A DNA stretch of 64,000 nt, taken from NCBI RefSeq assembly GCF_003314995.1, contig NZ_QNRH01000002.1, forward strand, positions 796,827-860,826, written 5' to 3'. Source of the stretch: Pseudochrobactrum asaccharolyticum. Lineage in GTDB: Bacteria; Pseudomonadota; Alphaproteobacteria; Rhizobiales; Rhizobiaceae. Shown here in pieces: positions 1-9,490 of the stretch. The first letter of the stretch is position 1. Every line of letters begins with the position of its first letter. The position numbers and the translations under genes were made by a program. A model generated the notes under the pieces. That model did not search any database. It saw nothing but the letters and a program-made list of their open reading frames with translations, and was not told the DNA's origin.

Positions 1-14
1 GCAGCAGCGTGTAA
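1..14 (+). CDS. 3' tail of an upstream gene (partial)
   Basis: One frame closes with TAA at 12-14, just before the ribosome-binding site of the next gene. In this gene neighbourhood the upstream gene is usually hemD (uroporphyrinogen-III synthase). Only four codons are inside the window, so the identity is inferred from context alone. Confidence 0.25.
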
Positions 15-41
15 GAGAAATAAATTACTGCGAGAGGGCTT

Positions 42-1478
42 ATGGCTAAATCCACAGTGTCGCGTCACAGCAAGACAACCCGCAAACCGGTAGTGATCGA
101 TCTTGATCCGTCTGATGTGAAACCTGTCGGGAAGTCTGCCTCTAAAACTGCAGATAAAATTGTGCCAGATGCAGAGCCGGTAGGTGATCCGAAACCAGCT
201 GCACAGACAGCTGCAAAATCTTCCGCACCGCCATCGTCCAAGCCGCAAGCTGAAACAAAAACCGCCTCGCCGGTACACTCTCAGTCGGCACAGGCAACAT
301 CACGTCCGGCTTCTTCTGCCGGTGTTACCGGCCCCAATCCATATGCATCGGGAAAAACCATGAATAATGCCGCCAGTTCCGCTCCGCAGACGAAAAAAAC
401 GGCTTCGCCATGGCTCGCAGGACTGACCGGTGGTGTGATTGCGCTTGCAGGTGTTGCTGCGCTGCAATGGACAGGTTTGATGCCGCTTGCAGGGCAAAAC
501 AATGGAGCGGATGTTGCAGCGCAGGATGTGAATGCGCAAATTGCTGATCTCAAACAACAGCTCGCTGCCATGCAGGCGGATGCCAAACCGGATGCTGACT
601 TATTGGCGCGTCTGGAAGTGGCGGAGAAAAATGCAGCAGAAGCTCAAAAACATTTGAATGAGATGATGAGAGCCAGTCCGGTGCCCGCAGCGGATGATGA
701 GGCCATTCGGGCAGATGTGGCAGCCTTGCAGGAACAGTTGAAAGCACTGGCAGGGCGGGCACAACCGGCAGATGATGCGCTGGTCAATAGCCTGACGGAA
801 CGTCTGAATACGATGGAAGCTAAGCTTAATACCATTGGTTCGCAGGCCGAGCAGGCGAATGCCGCTCTGAACACCGATGGTGATGCGGTCAATGCGCTGA
901 AAGAGCAGCTGGCTGCCTTGCAGACAAAAATTGACGGACAGGCTTCGCAGCCGGATATGGCCGTTATCATTGCCGCTAATGCATTGAAAACCGCGATTGA
1001 TCGTGGCGGTTCTTATGCCAATGAATTGCAGACCTATAAATCCTTGTTGCCTGCACAGGCGGGCTCTGCCGCAGGACTGGATGCACTCGCAGAAAGCGGC
1101 ATTCCGACATTAAGCCAGCTGAATACGCAGTTCTCAGCACTCGCGGATGATATGGTTGCCGCAGTGAATAAACCTGCAACAGATGCAGGTGTTTGGGATC
1201 AGCTGGTGGGCAGTGCCAAAAATCTGGTGCGTTCGCGGCCGATCGGTGATGTAGCTGGTTCCGGTGTCGGACCGGTGACTGCACGGATTGAATTTGCTTT
1301 GCAAAATGGTGATGTGCAGCGCGCAATCACCGAATGGGCACAATTACCGGAAGCTGCCAAGCAGGTTGGTCAGGATTTTTATAATGCGTTGAGTGCGCGG
1401 CGTGATGCGGATGCACTGCTTGCGCAGCTGATTGCTGCTTCGACGCAAGTCTCTGAGACAAAACCGGCTGCGCAATAA
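42..1478 (+). CDS. COG4223 mitofilin-like inner-membrane protein
   Basis: A 478-residue protein with a long Ala/Pro/Lys/Ser-rich disordered N-terminus (about 1-120), a single membrane segment at about 123-148, and a predicted periplasmic coiled coil rich in Ala, Gln, Leu and Asp (about 155-310) before a compact C-terminal helical region. This layout fits the alphaproteobacterial COG4223 family, related to mitochondrial Mic60/mitofilin and normally encoded between hemD and hemY. A GAGAGGG motif sits just before the ATG. hemY follows after 24 bases, so the two are likely one operon. The link to membrane shaping is family knowledge, and no catalytic motif is visible. Confidence 0.8.
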   Translation: MAKSTVSRHSKTTRKPVVIDLDPSDVKPVGKSASKTADKIVPDAEPVGDPKPAAQTAAKSSAPPSSKPQAETKTASPVHSQSAQATSRPASSAGVTGPNPYASGKTMNNAASSAPQTKKTASPWLAGLTGGVIALAGVAALQWTGLMPLAGQNNGADVAAQDVNAQIADLKQQLAAMQADAKPDADLLARLEVAEKNAAEAQKHLNEMMRASPVPAADDEAIRADVAALQEQLKALAGRAQPADDALVNSLTERLNTMEAKLNTIGSQAEQANAALNTDGDAVNALKEQLAALQTKIDGQASQPDMAVIIAANALKTAIDRGGSYANELQTYKSLLPAQAGSAAGLDALAESGIPTLSQLNTQFSALADDMVAAVNKPATDAGVWDQLVGSAKNLVRSRPIGDVAGSGVGPVTARIEFALQNGDVQRAITEWAQLPEAAKQVGQDFYNALSARRDADALLAQLIAASTQVSETKPAAQ

Positions 1479-1502
1479 GCGAAACAAGAAAAGGAGAACG
1501 GT

Positions 1503-3206
1503 ATGATACGGGTAATCCTGTTTCTTGTTGTTGTGGCAGCGCTGGGGCTGGGGTTTGGCTGGCTCGCAGATCGTCCGGGTGATCTGGTCTTCACCTTTGC
1601 CGGAGAGCGGCACAATATTTCTCTGATGACGGCTGCCAGTATGGTTGTTGCAGCGATTGCCTGCGCCATGCTGCTGTGGTGGATCGTCAAAAATCTGGTG
1701 CGTTCGCCGTATATTTTGCAGCGCCATTTCCGTGCACGCAAACGCGATCGTGGTTATCAGTCGCTTTCAACAGGTTTGATTGCAGCCGGTGCAGGTGATG
1801 CAGAGGCCGCGCGGCGTATGAGCAAACAAGCTTCCAAATTGCTCAGCGTTGATCAGGAGCCGTTGATCCGTCTGCTCGATGCCCAGACTGCTTTGCTGGA
1901 AGGGCGCAAGGAAGATTTGCGTCGTTATTTTGAGGAAATGATTGCCGATCCGGAAACCAAGTTATTGGGTTTGCGCGGTCTTTACCTTGAGGCCAGTCGT
2001 GAAGGTGTGCAGGAAGCCGCATTCCAATATGCACAGGAAGCCAGCACGATGGCGCCGCAACTGGAATGGGCAAGCAATGCCGTTCTGGGACATAAGGTGT
2101 TGCAGGGCGATGTTCAGGGGGCTTTGCGGGTATTGGAGGCACGAAAAGCTACGATCCCTTATGGCAAAGACGGCAAAACAGCCCGTGATATGCTCAAACG
2201 TAACCGTGCGGTGTTGCTGACGGCACAGGCGATGAAGAGTTTCGATACGGATGCCGCTGCATCCCGTGAGGCGGCGACAGAAGCCTATAAGCTGGAGCCA
2301 GAACTGATACCGGCTGCTTTGATCGCTGCGCGTTGCTATCTGCGCGACGGTCATATCCGCAAAGGCAACCGCTTGCTGGAAACTGTGTGGAAGCGCGAAC
2401 CGCATCCGGAAATCGCGGATGCTTATATTCACGGCCGTTCCGGAGACACGGCGCTGGATCGTCTGAAAAAAGCCCGTCATCTTGCCAGTCTGCGCAATCA
2501 TCATGTGGAATCTGCGCTGGTTGTTGCCCGCGCAGCACTGGATGCCGGAGAGCTGACACTGGCACGGGAAAGTGCTGAAGCGGCATTGAAGTCTGCCCCG
2601 CGTGAAAGCGCCTATTTGCTGATGGCTGATATTGAAGAAGCACAGACCGGAGATCAGGGGCGTGTGCGGGAATGGCTGGCTCAGGCTGTTAAAGCACCGC
2701 GTGATCCGGCATGGACTGCTGATGGCGTGGTATCTGCACAATGGGCTCCGGCTTCTCCGGTAACAGGACGGTTGAATGCTTTTGAGTGGAAGGTGCCGCT
2801 GACAGCAATGAGCGGCGATGCAGCGCCGGTTCTGGATGGGAATGATCTGGAGGGAGAGTTCCTGCCCGTCAGTTATGTTCGCAATGAGGCTGAGGATTAT
2901 AGTACGGATGAACCGGCATTCCGTTTGGATACGGATGATGCCGAGGTTATATCTGTCGAACCAGAGCCAGAAAAACCGGTTGCACCAAAAGCCGAACCAC
3001 AAAAAGCAAAGAGTGATTTACTAAAAGCTAAAGTGACAATCCTGGATGAAGTGACAGATAATCCTGCACTGCAGGCTGTACAGAAAAGCCAGCCGGACAA
3101 GGCTAAAAAGCAAGATATTCAGCATAATCTGATCGTCGATGATCCGGGTGTGCCTGCGGATACAAAGGAACAGCCTCGCAAGGATGAGAAATTCCGTCTC
3201 TTCTGA
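1503..3206 (+). CDS. hemY: HemY-like TPR membrane protein
   Basis: A 567-residue protein with two N-terminal membrane helices (about 2-20 and 40-63) followed by the HemY_N region and TPR-like helical repeats up to about residue 420. This is the proteobacterial HemY of heme clusters, not the Bacillus protoporphyrinogen oxidase of the same name; its exact role in heme supply is unsettled. AGGAG lies 7 bases before the ATG. The C-terminal 150 residues are acidic and then Lys/Pro/Glu-rich and look disordered, ending KFRLF. It lies directly downstream of the COG4223 gene, as is usual in Hyphomicrobiales. Confidence 0.85.
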   Translation: MIRVILFLVVVAALGLGFGWLADRPGDLVFTFAGERHNISLMTAASMVVAAIACAMLLWWIVKNLVRSPYILQRHFRARKRDRGYQSLSTGLIAAGAGDAEAARRMSKQASKLLSVDQEPLIRLLDAQTALLEGRKEDLRRYFEEMIADPETKLLGLRGLYLEASREGVQEAAFQYAQEASTMAPQLEWASNAVLGHKVLQGDVQGALRVLEARKATIPYGKDGKTARDMLKRNRAVLLTAQAMKSFDTDAAASREAATEAYKLEPELIPAALIAARCYLRDGHIRKGNRLLETVWKREPHPEIADAYIHGRSGDTALDRLKKARHLASLRNHHVESALVVARAALDAGELTLARESAEAALKSAPRESAYLLMADIEEAQTGDQGRVREWLAQAVKAPRDPAWTADGVVSAQWAPASPVTGRLNAFEWKVPLTAMSGDAAPVLDGNDLEGEFLPVSYVRNEAEDYSTDEPAFRLDTDDAEVISVEPEPEKPVAPKAEPQKAKSDLLKAKVTILDEVTDNPALQAVQKSQPDKAKKQDIQHNLIVDDPGVPADTKEQPRKDEKFRLF

Positions 3207-3379
3207 TCGGTATTTTATCTGGAATACAGGCCAAAAACCGGCTTTTTGTTGCTGCTTGGTGACTCTGCGAAAGTTTAGTACCTGCGAAGACTGCAAAACA
3301 CGGCTCTGCGCTTGGCTCTCCACTATGTGTACACTATGGTCAGGCCTGTTACGGGCTGGGTATAGGCACTGGAGTATGT

Positions 3380-3916
3380 ATGTTTGAGCGTCTGATCAGT
3401 TTTTTCAAAGAATTACCGGGCTTGGATTCCGCTAAGAAAAAGCAAACATTCTCTGATGAAGATCCGCGTCTGGCTGCAGCAGCCCTGATGTTTCATGTGA
3501 TTGAAGCGGATGGCGAGCAGCATGAAAAAGAGCGCAAACGCCTGTCTGATTTGCTTTCGCAAGCCTATGATCTGCAAGGTGATGATTTGCAGGCACTGAT
3601 TAAGGCCGCAGAAGCAGCTGATCAGGAATCAATTGATCTCTACCGTTTTACCAGTGTTTTGAAGCGGCATCTGGATGTGCCTGCACGCTTGCACTTTATC
3701 GAAGTGCTGTGGGAAATGGTCTATGCTGACGGGGATGTCGGTGAGATTGAAGATAATATTATGTGGCGGATCGCGGAGCTGATCGGCGTTGATCAGCAAC
3801 AACGTATCGGCTTGAAATTACGCGTCGCTGAACGCGCACAATCAATGCGCGACGCATTGGCATCTTTGCCAAAAGCTGAGGCGCAAAATAGCACTGAGGT
3901 TGAAAAAGCTGAATGA
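3380..3916 (+). CDS. TerB-like (tellurite-resistance/DjlA-like) protein
   Basis: A 178-residue soluble all-helical protein. Two matching segments carry the TerB/DjlA signature: MFHVIEADGEQHEKER near residues 38-53 and MVYADGDVGEIED near 112-125, each with an acidic ADG turn. This supports the TerB-like fold (PF05099), whose acidic pockets can bind metals. ATG at 3380 follows GGAGTATGT. It stands alone between hemY and aqpZ and ends at a strong bidirectional terminator. A role in tellurite resistance is not implied, since no terZABCDE genes are nearby. Confidence 0.8.
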   Translation: MFERLISFFKELPGLDSAKKKQTFSDEDPRLAAAALMFHVIEADGEQHEKERKRLSDLLSQAYDLQGDDLQALIKAAEAADQESIDLYRFTSVLKRHLDVPARLHFIEVLWEMVYADGDVGEIEDNIMWRIAELIGVDQQQRIGLKLRVAERAQSMRDALASLPKAEAQNSTEVEKAE

Positions 3917-3947
3917 TGGCTGTCAGAATCTTTGATGCGTAAATGTT

Positions 3948-3974
3948 AAAGGCCGTCAAAGACGGCCTTTTTTA
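3948..3974. terminator. Bidirectional intrinsic terminator
   Basis: GGCCGTC-AAA-GACGGCC hairpin flanked by A-rich and T-rich runs. It lies between the convergent terB-like and aqpZ genes and can serve both. Confidence 0.85.
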
Positions 3975-3985
3975 TTAGTTGTATC

Positions 3986-4690
3986 TCAATCCTTGTTGAG
4001 CAGGCTCTTCCAGATGATGGCGCCAAGTGCTGCGCCGATCAGCGGAGCAACCCAGAACAACCAGAGCTGGCTGATTGCAGCAGTATCTGCAAACAGGGCT
4101 GCTGCCGTGGAGCGCGCCGGATTAACGGAAGTATTGGTCACCGGAATTGAGATCAGGTGGATCAATGTCAGTCCGAGGCCGATGGCAATCGGTGCAAAAC
4201 CGGCGGGTGCCCGTGACGAGGTGGAGCCGAGAATAATAATCAGGAAGAAGGCTGTCAGCACCACTTCAATGGCAAGAGCTGCGCCAAGGCTGTATTTGCC
4301 CGGAGACAGGTCTCCGTAGCCGTTTGAGGCGAAGCCGCCTGCAGTGAAATCGGCCTTGCCGCTGGCAATGAAAAACAGAATGGCTGCGGCGAGAATGCCG
4401 CCGACCAGTTGCGCGATCCAGTATGGAATGAGGTCTTTCGCTTCGAAGCGCCCGCCCAGAGTGAGGCCGAGCGTAACGGCGGGATTGAAATGCCCGCCGG
4501 AAATGCCGCCTACGGCATAAGCCATTGTCAGCACTGTTAGACCGAAGGCGAGAGCAACACCGGCAAAGCCGATGCCCAGTTCAGGAAAAGCAGCTGCAAG
4601 AACGGCACTGCCGCAGCCACCGAAGACCAGCCAGAAAGTTCCGAAACATTCTGCTGATAATTTATTCATCATAGAGGGAGTGTTTTGCAT
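3986..4690 (-). CDS. aqpZ: Aquaporin Z
   Basis: A water channel of the MIP family with six membrane helices and both pore motifs: NPAVTLGL in the first half-helix and NPARS in the second. The conserved opening [18 protein letters not shown] is the usual AqpZ N-terminus. Starts at 4690 ([11 protein letters not shown]) or 4669 (MNKL) are both possible; GGGA lies 8 bases before 4690, so I list that one. A longer reading from 4741 adds an unlikely non-conserved extension. The promoter region falls in an unusually AT-rich stretch. Confidence 0.92.
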   Translation of the reverse strand: MQNTPSMMNKLSAECFGTFWLVFGGCGSAVLAAAFPELGIGFAGVALAFGLTVLTMAYAVGGISGGHFNPAVTLGLTLGGRFEAKDLIPYWIAQLVGGILAAAILFFIASGKADFTAGGFASNGYGDLSPGKYSLGAALAIEVVLTAFFLIIILGSTSSRAPAGFAPIAIGLGLTLIHLISIPVTNTSVNPARSTAAALFADTAAISQLWLFWVAPLIGAALGAIIWKSLLNKD

Positions 4691-4699
4691 GTGCATTCC

Positions 4700-5000
4700 C
4701 GTAAGTGTTGATGGAAATAAATGTATAAAATCAGTATGCAACTTAACTATGCTGCTTTTTTATTTTTATTTAAAGACATTTTTTGAATATATATTTTGTA
4801 ATTATATTATTTAATTTTCTATATTATGTATTAAGTAATATTATTTATAAAATGCATGAATTTATTTTAATTTATGCTTATTTAGATTTTACTTTGATAT
4901 CAATTTTGCAATATGCGGATAATGTGATTATCATCAGGATTGTTGTTTTCGCACTGTTACCGTGTTTTAAAGTGTTGTACCGTCAGGCTTGGATAAAGAG
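4700..5000. other. AT-rich intergenic gap
   Basis: About 300 bases upstream of aqpZ are far richer in A and T than the neighbours, with long runs of TTTATTTTTATTT type. I see no convincing gene: the open frames here encode only Ile/Phe/Tyr-rich low-complexity peptides with no ribosome-binding site. It may be a promoter or nucleoid-protein-binding region, or a remnant of foreign DNA. Confidence 0.5.
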
Positions 5001-5064
5001 CGTAGTCTGACGTTCTTTGAAATCCCGGTATAAAATTGCAACGGTTTCCGGAGTGCCGGTTTTG

Positions 5065-5334
5065 ATGTTTATGTTTGAGCGCCGACAGGGTTTTAATGTC
5101 AGGTTGTTGTGTCTGCCTCTGATCGCTTTGCTGGCGGGCTGCACAGGAACAGCGACCGCATGGACTGAAAAAGTCACGATTGAACAAGTGGAATTGCCGA
5201 AAGAATGCGCCGGCTGGCAGAAAATCAATCTGAAGCAGCGCGCTTATTATTCGCTGATGCGTCAGGATCCGGCGCTGATTATGGAAATCGACTCCCATAA
5301 TCTCAAAGGCAAAAATCTCGGCTGCTGGCAATAG
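5065..5334 (+). CDS. Small lipoprotein with Cys-Gly-Trp / HN / Cys-Trp motif
   Basis: About 90 residues with a signal peptide ending in the lipobox LLAGC, so probably an outer- or inner-membrane lipoprotein. The mature part ends in a pattern of CAGWQKI, then D..L, then SHN, then LGCW. This spacing is reminiscent of short proteins found beside holin and endolysin genes of alphaproteobacterial prophages (Rz1-like), but no other phage gene is near. GGAG lies about 13 bases before the ATG at 5065; 5071 is an alternative. The family assignment is a memory-based inference. Confidence 0.6.
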   Translation: MFMFERRQGFNVRLLCLPLIALLAGCTGTATAWTEKVTIEQVELPKECAGWQKINLKQRAYYSLMRQDPALIMEIDSHNLKGKNLGCWQ

Positions 5335-5403
5335 CGAAGGCCGGAATGCCGGTATTCACGCCAGTGAAGTGCATTTGAGATTGCTTTTATTGTTTCAGGA
5401 TAA

Positions 5404-6186
5404 ATGATGCATCTGGATATTATTGAGCTGCAATCATTTTACGCAACGGCTCTGGGTAAATTAGCGGCTTCGGTCATTACTTCTGCACTGGATCCTTTAT
5501 GGTTGCCGATGCCGCAGGAGCGGCTTGTCGGCATTGGTTATACGCTGCCTTATCTCAATCATTTCGCATCCCGTGCGGAACGTGCTTTTGCTTTTATGCC
5601 TGCAAGGCAGGGCGCAACCGGCTGGCCGCATGATCAGGCATTGAGCACTGCATTGGTATATGATGAGGAACTGCCTTTGCCGGACAGTTCTGTTGACCGT
5701 ATTCTGCTGGTGCATACGCTTGAATTTTCAGAAAGCAGCTCGGAGACCCTGAAAGAAATTTGGCGTGTTTTGTCGCCGAATGGCCAGCTGATTGTCGTTG
5801 TACCGAACCGCCGTGGCGTCTGGGCACGGATGGAGCACACACCTTTCGGCAGCGGTCGCCCCTTCAGCCGAGGACAATTGCTGCAGGCTTTTAGGGAAGC
5901 GAATTTCACACCGGGCAAACTTGTTAATGCATTGCATGTGCCGCCTACACGCTGGCGTTGGCTGCAACAATCGTCCGGCTTGATTGAGAGTGTGGGCACC
6001 CGTCTTTGGCCGCTCTTTGGTGGCGTGATGATCGGAGAGGCGCATAAGCGTCTTTATCAGGGGCTACCCGTACTCAAGCGCTCGTCACGACGCGTTTTCG
6101 TGCCGGTGCTGACGCCGCAGGGAACGGCACGCCAGCAACCGGTAAAGGTGACAATTCACGACCCTCGTGAGCGCTCCGCCAAATAA
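5404..6186 (+). CDS. Class I SAM-dependent methyltransferase (type 11)
   Basis: A 260-residue protein resembling methyltransferase type 11 proteins. Residues about 88-145 hold the post-I and motif II/III-like segments (DSSVDRILLVHTLEF, LKEIWRVLSPNGQLIVVVPN). The N-terminal glycine loop is degenerate (GIGYTLPYL). AGGA lies before ATG 5404. It is convergent with metW; in relatives a similar gene sits opposite gloB. The substrate is unknown. Confidence 0.75.
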   Translation: MMHLDIIELQSFYATALGKLAASVITSALDPLWLPMPQERLVGIGYTLPYLNHFASRAERAFAFMPARQGATGWPHDQALSTALVYDEELPLPDSSVDRILLVHTLEFSESSSETLKEIWRVLSPNGQLIVVVPNRRGVWARMEHTPFGSGRPFSRGQLLQAFREANFTPGKLVNALHVPPTRWRWLQQSSGLIESVGTRLWPLFGGVMIGEAHKRLYQGLPVLKRSSRRVFVPVLTPQGTARQQPVKVTIHDPRERSAK

Positions 6187-6205
6187 TTCGGAGCAGGAAG
6201 CCTGT

Positions 6206-6877
6206 TTAGCGCTTCAGCAGAAACACAGCCTGCTGGCCGAGCAGGTTCCACATGCCCCATGGCAGGTTAAATGGCATGCGCTCGCCGTTACGGTTCAATG
6301 CCACGGCATCTTCCACAGTCGCACCGACTTCTTCCGTCATGTCCACAAAATCGCGGATTGTGCAAAAGTGAATATTCGGCGTGTCATACCAGCTGAACGG
6401 CAGTTCTTTGGTCACCGGCATGCGACCGCGAAACAGCAATGAGCCGCGTACACGCCAATAACCGAAATTCGGGATGGAGACGATGGCGCGCTCACCAATA
6501 CGTAGCAATTCGCTTAGTACTTTTTTCGGATTGAGCGTGGCCTGCAAAGTCTGTGACAGCACCACATAGTCAAAACTGGAATCCGGATAATAGACCAGAT
6601 CACGATCGGCATCGCCTTGGATCACCGACAGGCCGCGCATCAGACACTGGTTCACACCGCTTTGCGACAGTTCAACACCGCGCCCGTCGACATTTCGTGT
6701 ATCACGCAGCAATTGCAGCAATTCGCCATCGCTGCAACCGACATCCAGTACGCGTGTGCCCGGACGCACCAGCGATGCGATAATGTCGAAATCGACGCGG
6801 TTATGGATATGCAGGTTTTCCGTGGCATTCTGCGCGAAAAGTGTCGTATCGCCGGTTCCGGCTTTCGTATCAGTCAT
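6206..6877 (-). CDS. metW: Methionine biosynthesis protein MetW
   Basis: A 223-residue methyltransferase-fold protein with the SAM-binding loop VLDVGCSDGELLQLL near residues 40-54 and the typical MetW sequence DYVVLSQTLQA. MetW pairs with MetX and in proteobacteria is needed for full homoserine acyltransferase activity. It starts four bases after the metX stop, so the two are translationally coupled or at least co-transcribed, both under the leader upstream of metX. Confidence 0.93.
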   Translation of the reverse strand: MTDTKAGTGDTTLFAQNATENLHIHNRVDFDIIASLVRPGTRVLDVGCSDGELLQLLRDTRNVDGRGVELSQSGVNQCLMRGLSVIQGDADRDLVYYPDSSFDYVVLSQTLQATLNPKKVLSELLRIGERAIVSIPNFGYWRVRGSLLFRGRMPVTKELPFSWYDTPNIHFCTIRDFVDMTEEVGATVEDAVALNRNGERMPFNLPWGMWNLLGQQAVFLLKR

Positions 6878-6881
6878 GGGA

Positions 6882-8063
6882 TTACAGACCTTTCGCGCGG
6901 GCTGCGGAGCGGATGAAACCGTCTACTGTTGAGAACAGGACAGGCTCATCAAGCAGAAAGGCATCATGGCCGCGATCGGTTTCAATCTCGACAAAGGATA
7001 CGGAAGCACCGGCTGCATTGAGCGCATGGACGACCAAGCGGCTCTCAGAGGTCGGGAACAACCAGTCACTGGAGAAAGAGGCGACAAAGAAGCGGGTTTT
7101 GGTGCCGGTAAATGCAGAGGCGAGCAAACCGTTATGCTCTGCTGCCATGTCAAAATAGTCCATGGCACGGGTCAGATAGAGGTATGAATTGGCGTCAAAA
7201 CGGTCAACGAAACTATTGCCCTGATGGCGCAGATAGCTCTCAATCTGGAAGTCAGCTTCAAACCCGAAAGTAATATTCGGACGATCCTGCAGATTACGAC
7301 CGAATTTGCGGTGTAAGGCTGCTTCTGACAAATAGGTGATATGCGCCGCCATACGGGCAACAGACAGGCCTTTGCGCGGCACGGTATCGGATTGGGTCAG
7401 ATATTGTCCGTTGAGCCAGAGCGGATCAGCCATCACAGCTTGACGGCCGACTTCATTAAAGGCGATATTCTGCGCAGACAAGCGTGCCCCGCTGGCCAGT
7501 ACCACAGCAGAGAAAACCTTGTCCGGATAGCTCGATGCCCATTGCAGAACCTGCATGCCGCCGACAGAACCGCCGACTACGGCCAGCAATTGTTCAATAC
7601 CGAAATGTTCCACCAGCATCGCCTGTGCCCGCACCATATCACCGATGGTGATAATTGGCAGATCAAGCGCATAGGGTTTTCCGGTTGCCGGATTGACGGA
7701 TGCAGGACCAGTTGAACCCATGCAGCTGCCGATCACATTGGAGCAGAGCACGAAATAGCGGTCAGTATCAATTGGTTTGCCGGGGCCGACAAGCGACGTC
7801 CACCAGCCTTCTTTGCCGGTGAGCGGATTGGTGTTGGCCACATGCTGATCGCCGGTCAGGGCATGACAGATCAGAATTGCGTTGCTTTTATCGGCATTGA
7901 GTGTGCCATAGGACTGATAGGCGAGCTGAAACGGGCTCAGAACAGAGCCGCTATCGAGTTGCAGAGGCTTGTCCTCACCAAAATAAACCACAGGGCTGTT
8001 CGGCTGAACGGCTTCCTGATTACGGCTATCTGACGGGGCGGTGGTTTCAGCGGATAGGGTCAT
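6882..8063 (-). CDS. metX: Homoserine O-acetyltransferase MetX
   Basis: A 393-residue alpha/beta-hydrolase-fold acyltransferase that acylates L-homoserine in the first committed step to methionine. Visible motifs are [10 protein letters not shown] (oxyanion region), the nucleophile elbow GGSVGGMQ, and the late catalytic Asp/His segments [10 protein letters not shown] and DRGHDAFLL. It is the first gene of a metX-metW operon. A structured leader of about 215 bases with a SAM-II-like aptamer and a terminator precedes it, consistent with repression when SAM is abundant. Confidence 0.95.
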   Translation of the reverse strand: MTLSAETTAPSDSRNQEAVQPNSPVVYFGEDKPLQLDSGSVLSPFQLAYQSYGTLNADKSNAILICHALTGDQHVANTNPLTGKEGWWTSLVGPGKPIDTDRYFVLCSNVIGSCMGSTGPASVNPATGKPYALDLPIITIGDMVRAQAMLVEHFGIEQLLAVVGGSVGGMQVLQWASSYPDKVFSAVVLASGARLSAQNIAFNEVGRQAVMADPLWLNGQYLTQSDTVPRKGLSVARMAAHITYLSEAALHRKFGRNLQDRPNITFGFEADFQIESYLRHQGNSFVDRFDANSYLYLTRAMDYFDMAAEHNGLLASAFTGTKTRFFVASFSSDWLFPTSESRLVVHALNAAGASVSFVEIETDRGHDAFLLDEPVLFSTVDGFIRSAARAKGL

Positions 8064-8173
8064 AAAATACGCATGCTTTTGAATCTGTGGCGCTGCCGGA
8101 ACATAGCACCATGAAGTCGGATCAACTTAATGGGCATGATATGGTTATAAAGTAAAGAATCTAGTGCAATTTT

Positions 8174-8198
8174 AAAACTGAAATCGCCGCAACTTCAG
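8174..8198 (-). terminator. Attenuator hairpin in the metX leader
   Basis: On the minus strand CTGAAGT pairs with ATTTCAG across a 7-base loop (TGCGGCG), followed by TTTTAAAATT. It lies between the riboswitch-like aptamer and metX, so it is a candidate expression platform. The seven-pair stem includes one wobble, so it is of moderate strength. Confidence 0.6.
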
Positions 8199-8216
8199 CT
8201 CAGCGCTCCTTAAAGC

Positions 8217-8278
8217 TAAGGTTTCTCTCGACTTGTTCTGCGATGCGGTTTATGCCGCTAGGGTCAAATCGCATATCG
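8217..8278 (-). ncRNA. SAM-II-like riboswitch aptamer upstream of metX
   Basis: Read on the minus strand: stem ATGCG/CGCAT encloses the loop-1 element ATTTGACC and a small GCGG/CCGC hairpin. Downstream GAACAAGTC follows. GATTTG can pair with CAAGTC to form the pseudoknot. The conserved-looking pieces GATTTG.CC and AACAAGTC, the alphaproteobacterial setting and the position before metX all fit SAM-II (metA motif). A clean copy of the conserved GCTAAA segment is not seen (GAGAGAAACC instead), so it could be a divergent member. Confidence 0.6.
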
Positions 8279-8376
8279 GAGATATTACCGGATTTTTCTT
8301 GCCGGTATTTATGATCCGGTATGTTGTTTCAAGAATACTCACTTTCAACAATACAGGCTCTTAATATTGGATAAGA

Positions 8377-9489
8377 ATGATGAACGATTTCGCGAAAGCT
8401 CAACGCCCGACACCTAAAGCCGGCGTCATGGATATTGCTGCTTATGTTCCTGGTAAAGCCACCGTTCAGGGTGTTGCCAAGATCCACAAGCTGTCTGCCA
8501 ATGAAAGCCCGCTGGGTGCAAGCCCTCATGCCGTTGAAGCCTATCGTGCAACCGATCATTATCTAAGCTCTTATCCGGACGGTGAAGTTACCGCTTTGCG
8601 TCAGGCGATTGCGGAAACGCAGGGTCTGAATATTGAGAACATTCTTTGCGGTAACGGCTCTGATGAGCTGCTCGGCCTGTTGTGCCAGACCTATCTGGCA
8701 CCGGGTGACGAGGCGATTTTCACCGATCACGGCTTTCTGGTTTATAAAATCCAGACACTTGCTGCCGGTGCAAAGCCGGTTATCGTAAAAGAAAACGACA
8801 CAGTGATTGATGTGGATGCGGTGCTTGCCGCCGTCACAGACAAGACCAAAGTTGTTTTCATCACCAATCCGGGCAATCCGACCGGTACTTATGTGCCGTT
8901 TGAGGAAGTGAAGCGCCTGCATGCCGGTTTGCCGCCGCATGTTCTGCTGGTGCTGGATGCGGCCTATGCGGAATATGTGCGTAAGAACGATTATGAAGCC
9001 GGTGTGGCGCTGGTCTCTGCGAGCGATAATGTGGTGATGACCCGCACATTCTCGAAGATCCACGGGCTGCCTGCTTTGCGTATCGGCTGGATGTATGCAC
9101 CTTTGCACGTCACTGATGCGGTGAACCGTATTCGCGGACCTTTCAACATGAACAGCGCGGCGATTGCTGCCGGTACTGCGGCGATCCGTGACCGCGAGCA
9201 TGTGCAGAAGGCGTGTGCTTACAACGCAGAATGGGCGCAGTGGCTGACAGACGAGTTCACCAAACTCGGTCTGAAGGTGACGCCATCGGTTACCAACTTC
9301 CTGCTGGTGCATTTCCCTGACACACAGAACAAGTCTGCTGCCAAAGCCGACGAGTATCTGCAGTCCAAAGGATATATTCTGCGTCGTGTGACATCCTATG
9401 GCTTTCCTGAAGCCCTGCGGATGAGCATCGGCTCGGAAGAAGCGAATCGCGGCGTGATTGCCGCTCTTACAGAATTTTTGAAGTCCTGA
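8377..9489 (+). CDS. hisC: Histidinol-phosphate / aromatic aminotransferase
   Basis: A 370-residue PLP-dependent fold-type I aminotransferase. Seen: substrate loop [20 protein letters not shown], the cofactor-binding Asp-Ala-Ala-Tyr segment, and the PLP lysine in [15 protein letters not shown]. Its pairing with tyrC in one operon (one base between stop and start) suggests that it serves tyrosine/phenylalanine synthesis as well as, or instead of, histidine. It is divergent from metX. Confidence 0.9.
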   Translation: MMNDFAKAQRPTPKAGVMDIAAYVPGKATVQGVAKIHKLSANESPLGASPHAVEAYRATDHYLSSYPDGEVTALRQAIAETQGLNIENILCGNGSDELLGLLCQTYLAPGDEAIFTDHGFLVYKIQTLAAGAKPVIVKENDTVIDVDAVLAAVTDKTKVVFITNPGNPTGTYVPFEEVKRLHAGLPPHVLLVLDAAYAEYVRKNDYEAGVALVSASDNVVMTRTFSKIHGLPALRIGWMYAPLHVTDAVNRIRGPFNMNSAAIAAGTAAIRDREHVQKACAYNAEWAQWLTDEFTKLGLKVTPSVTNFLLVHFPDTQNKSAAKADEYLQSKGYILRRVTSYGFPEALRMSIGSEEANRGVIAALTEFLKS

Positions 9490-9490
9490 T

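Noticed and set aside
1962..3002. A 346-codon open frame antisense to hemY
   Set aside because: It is Cys/Arg/Gln/Ser-rich without any recognisable domain, has no ribosome-binding site, and mirrors a well-supported gene; it reflects codon bias of the sense strand.
3380..3916. Tellurite-resistance operon
   Set aside because: Only a TerB-like fold is present; no other ter genes are nearby.
4783..5010. 75-codon Ile/Phe/Tyr-rich frame in the AT-rich gap
   Set aside because: Low-complexity composition expected from AT-rich DNA, and no ribosome-binding site.
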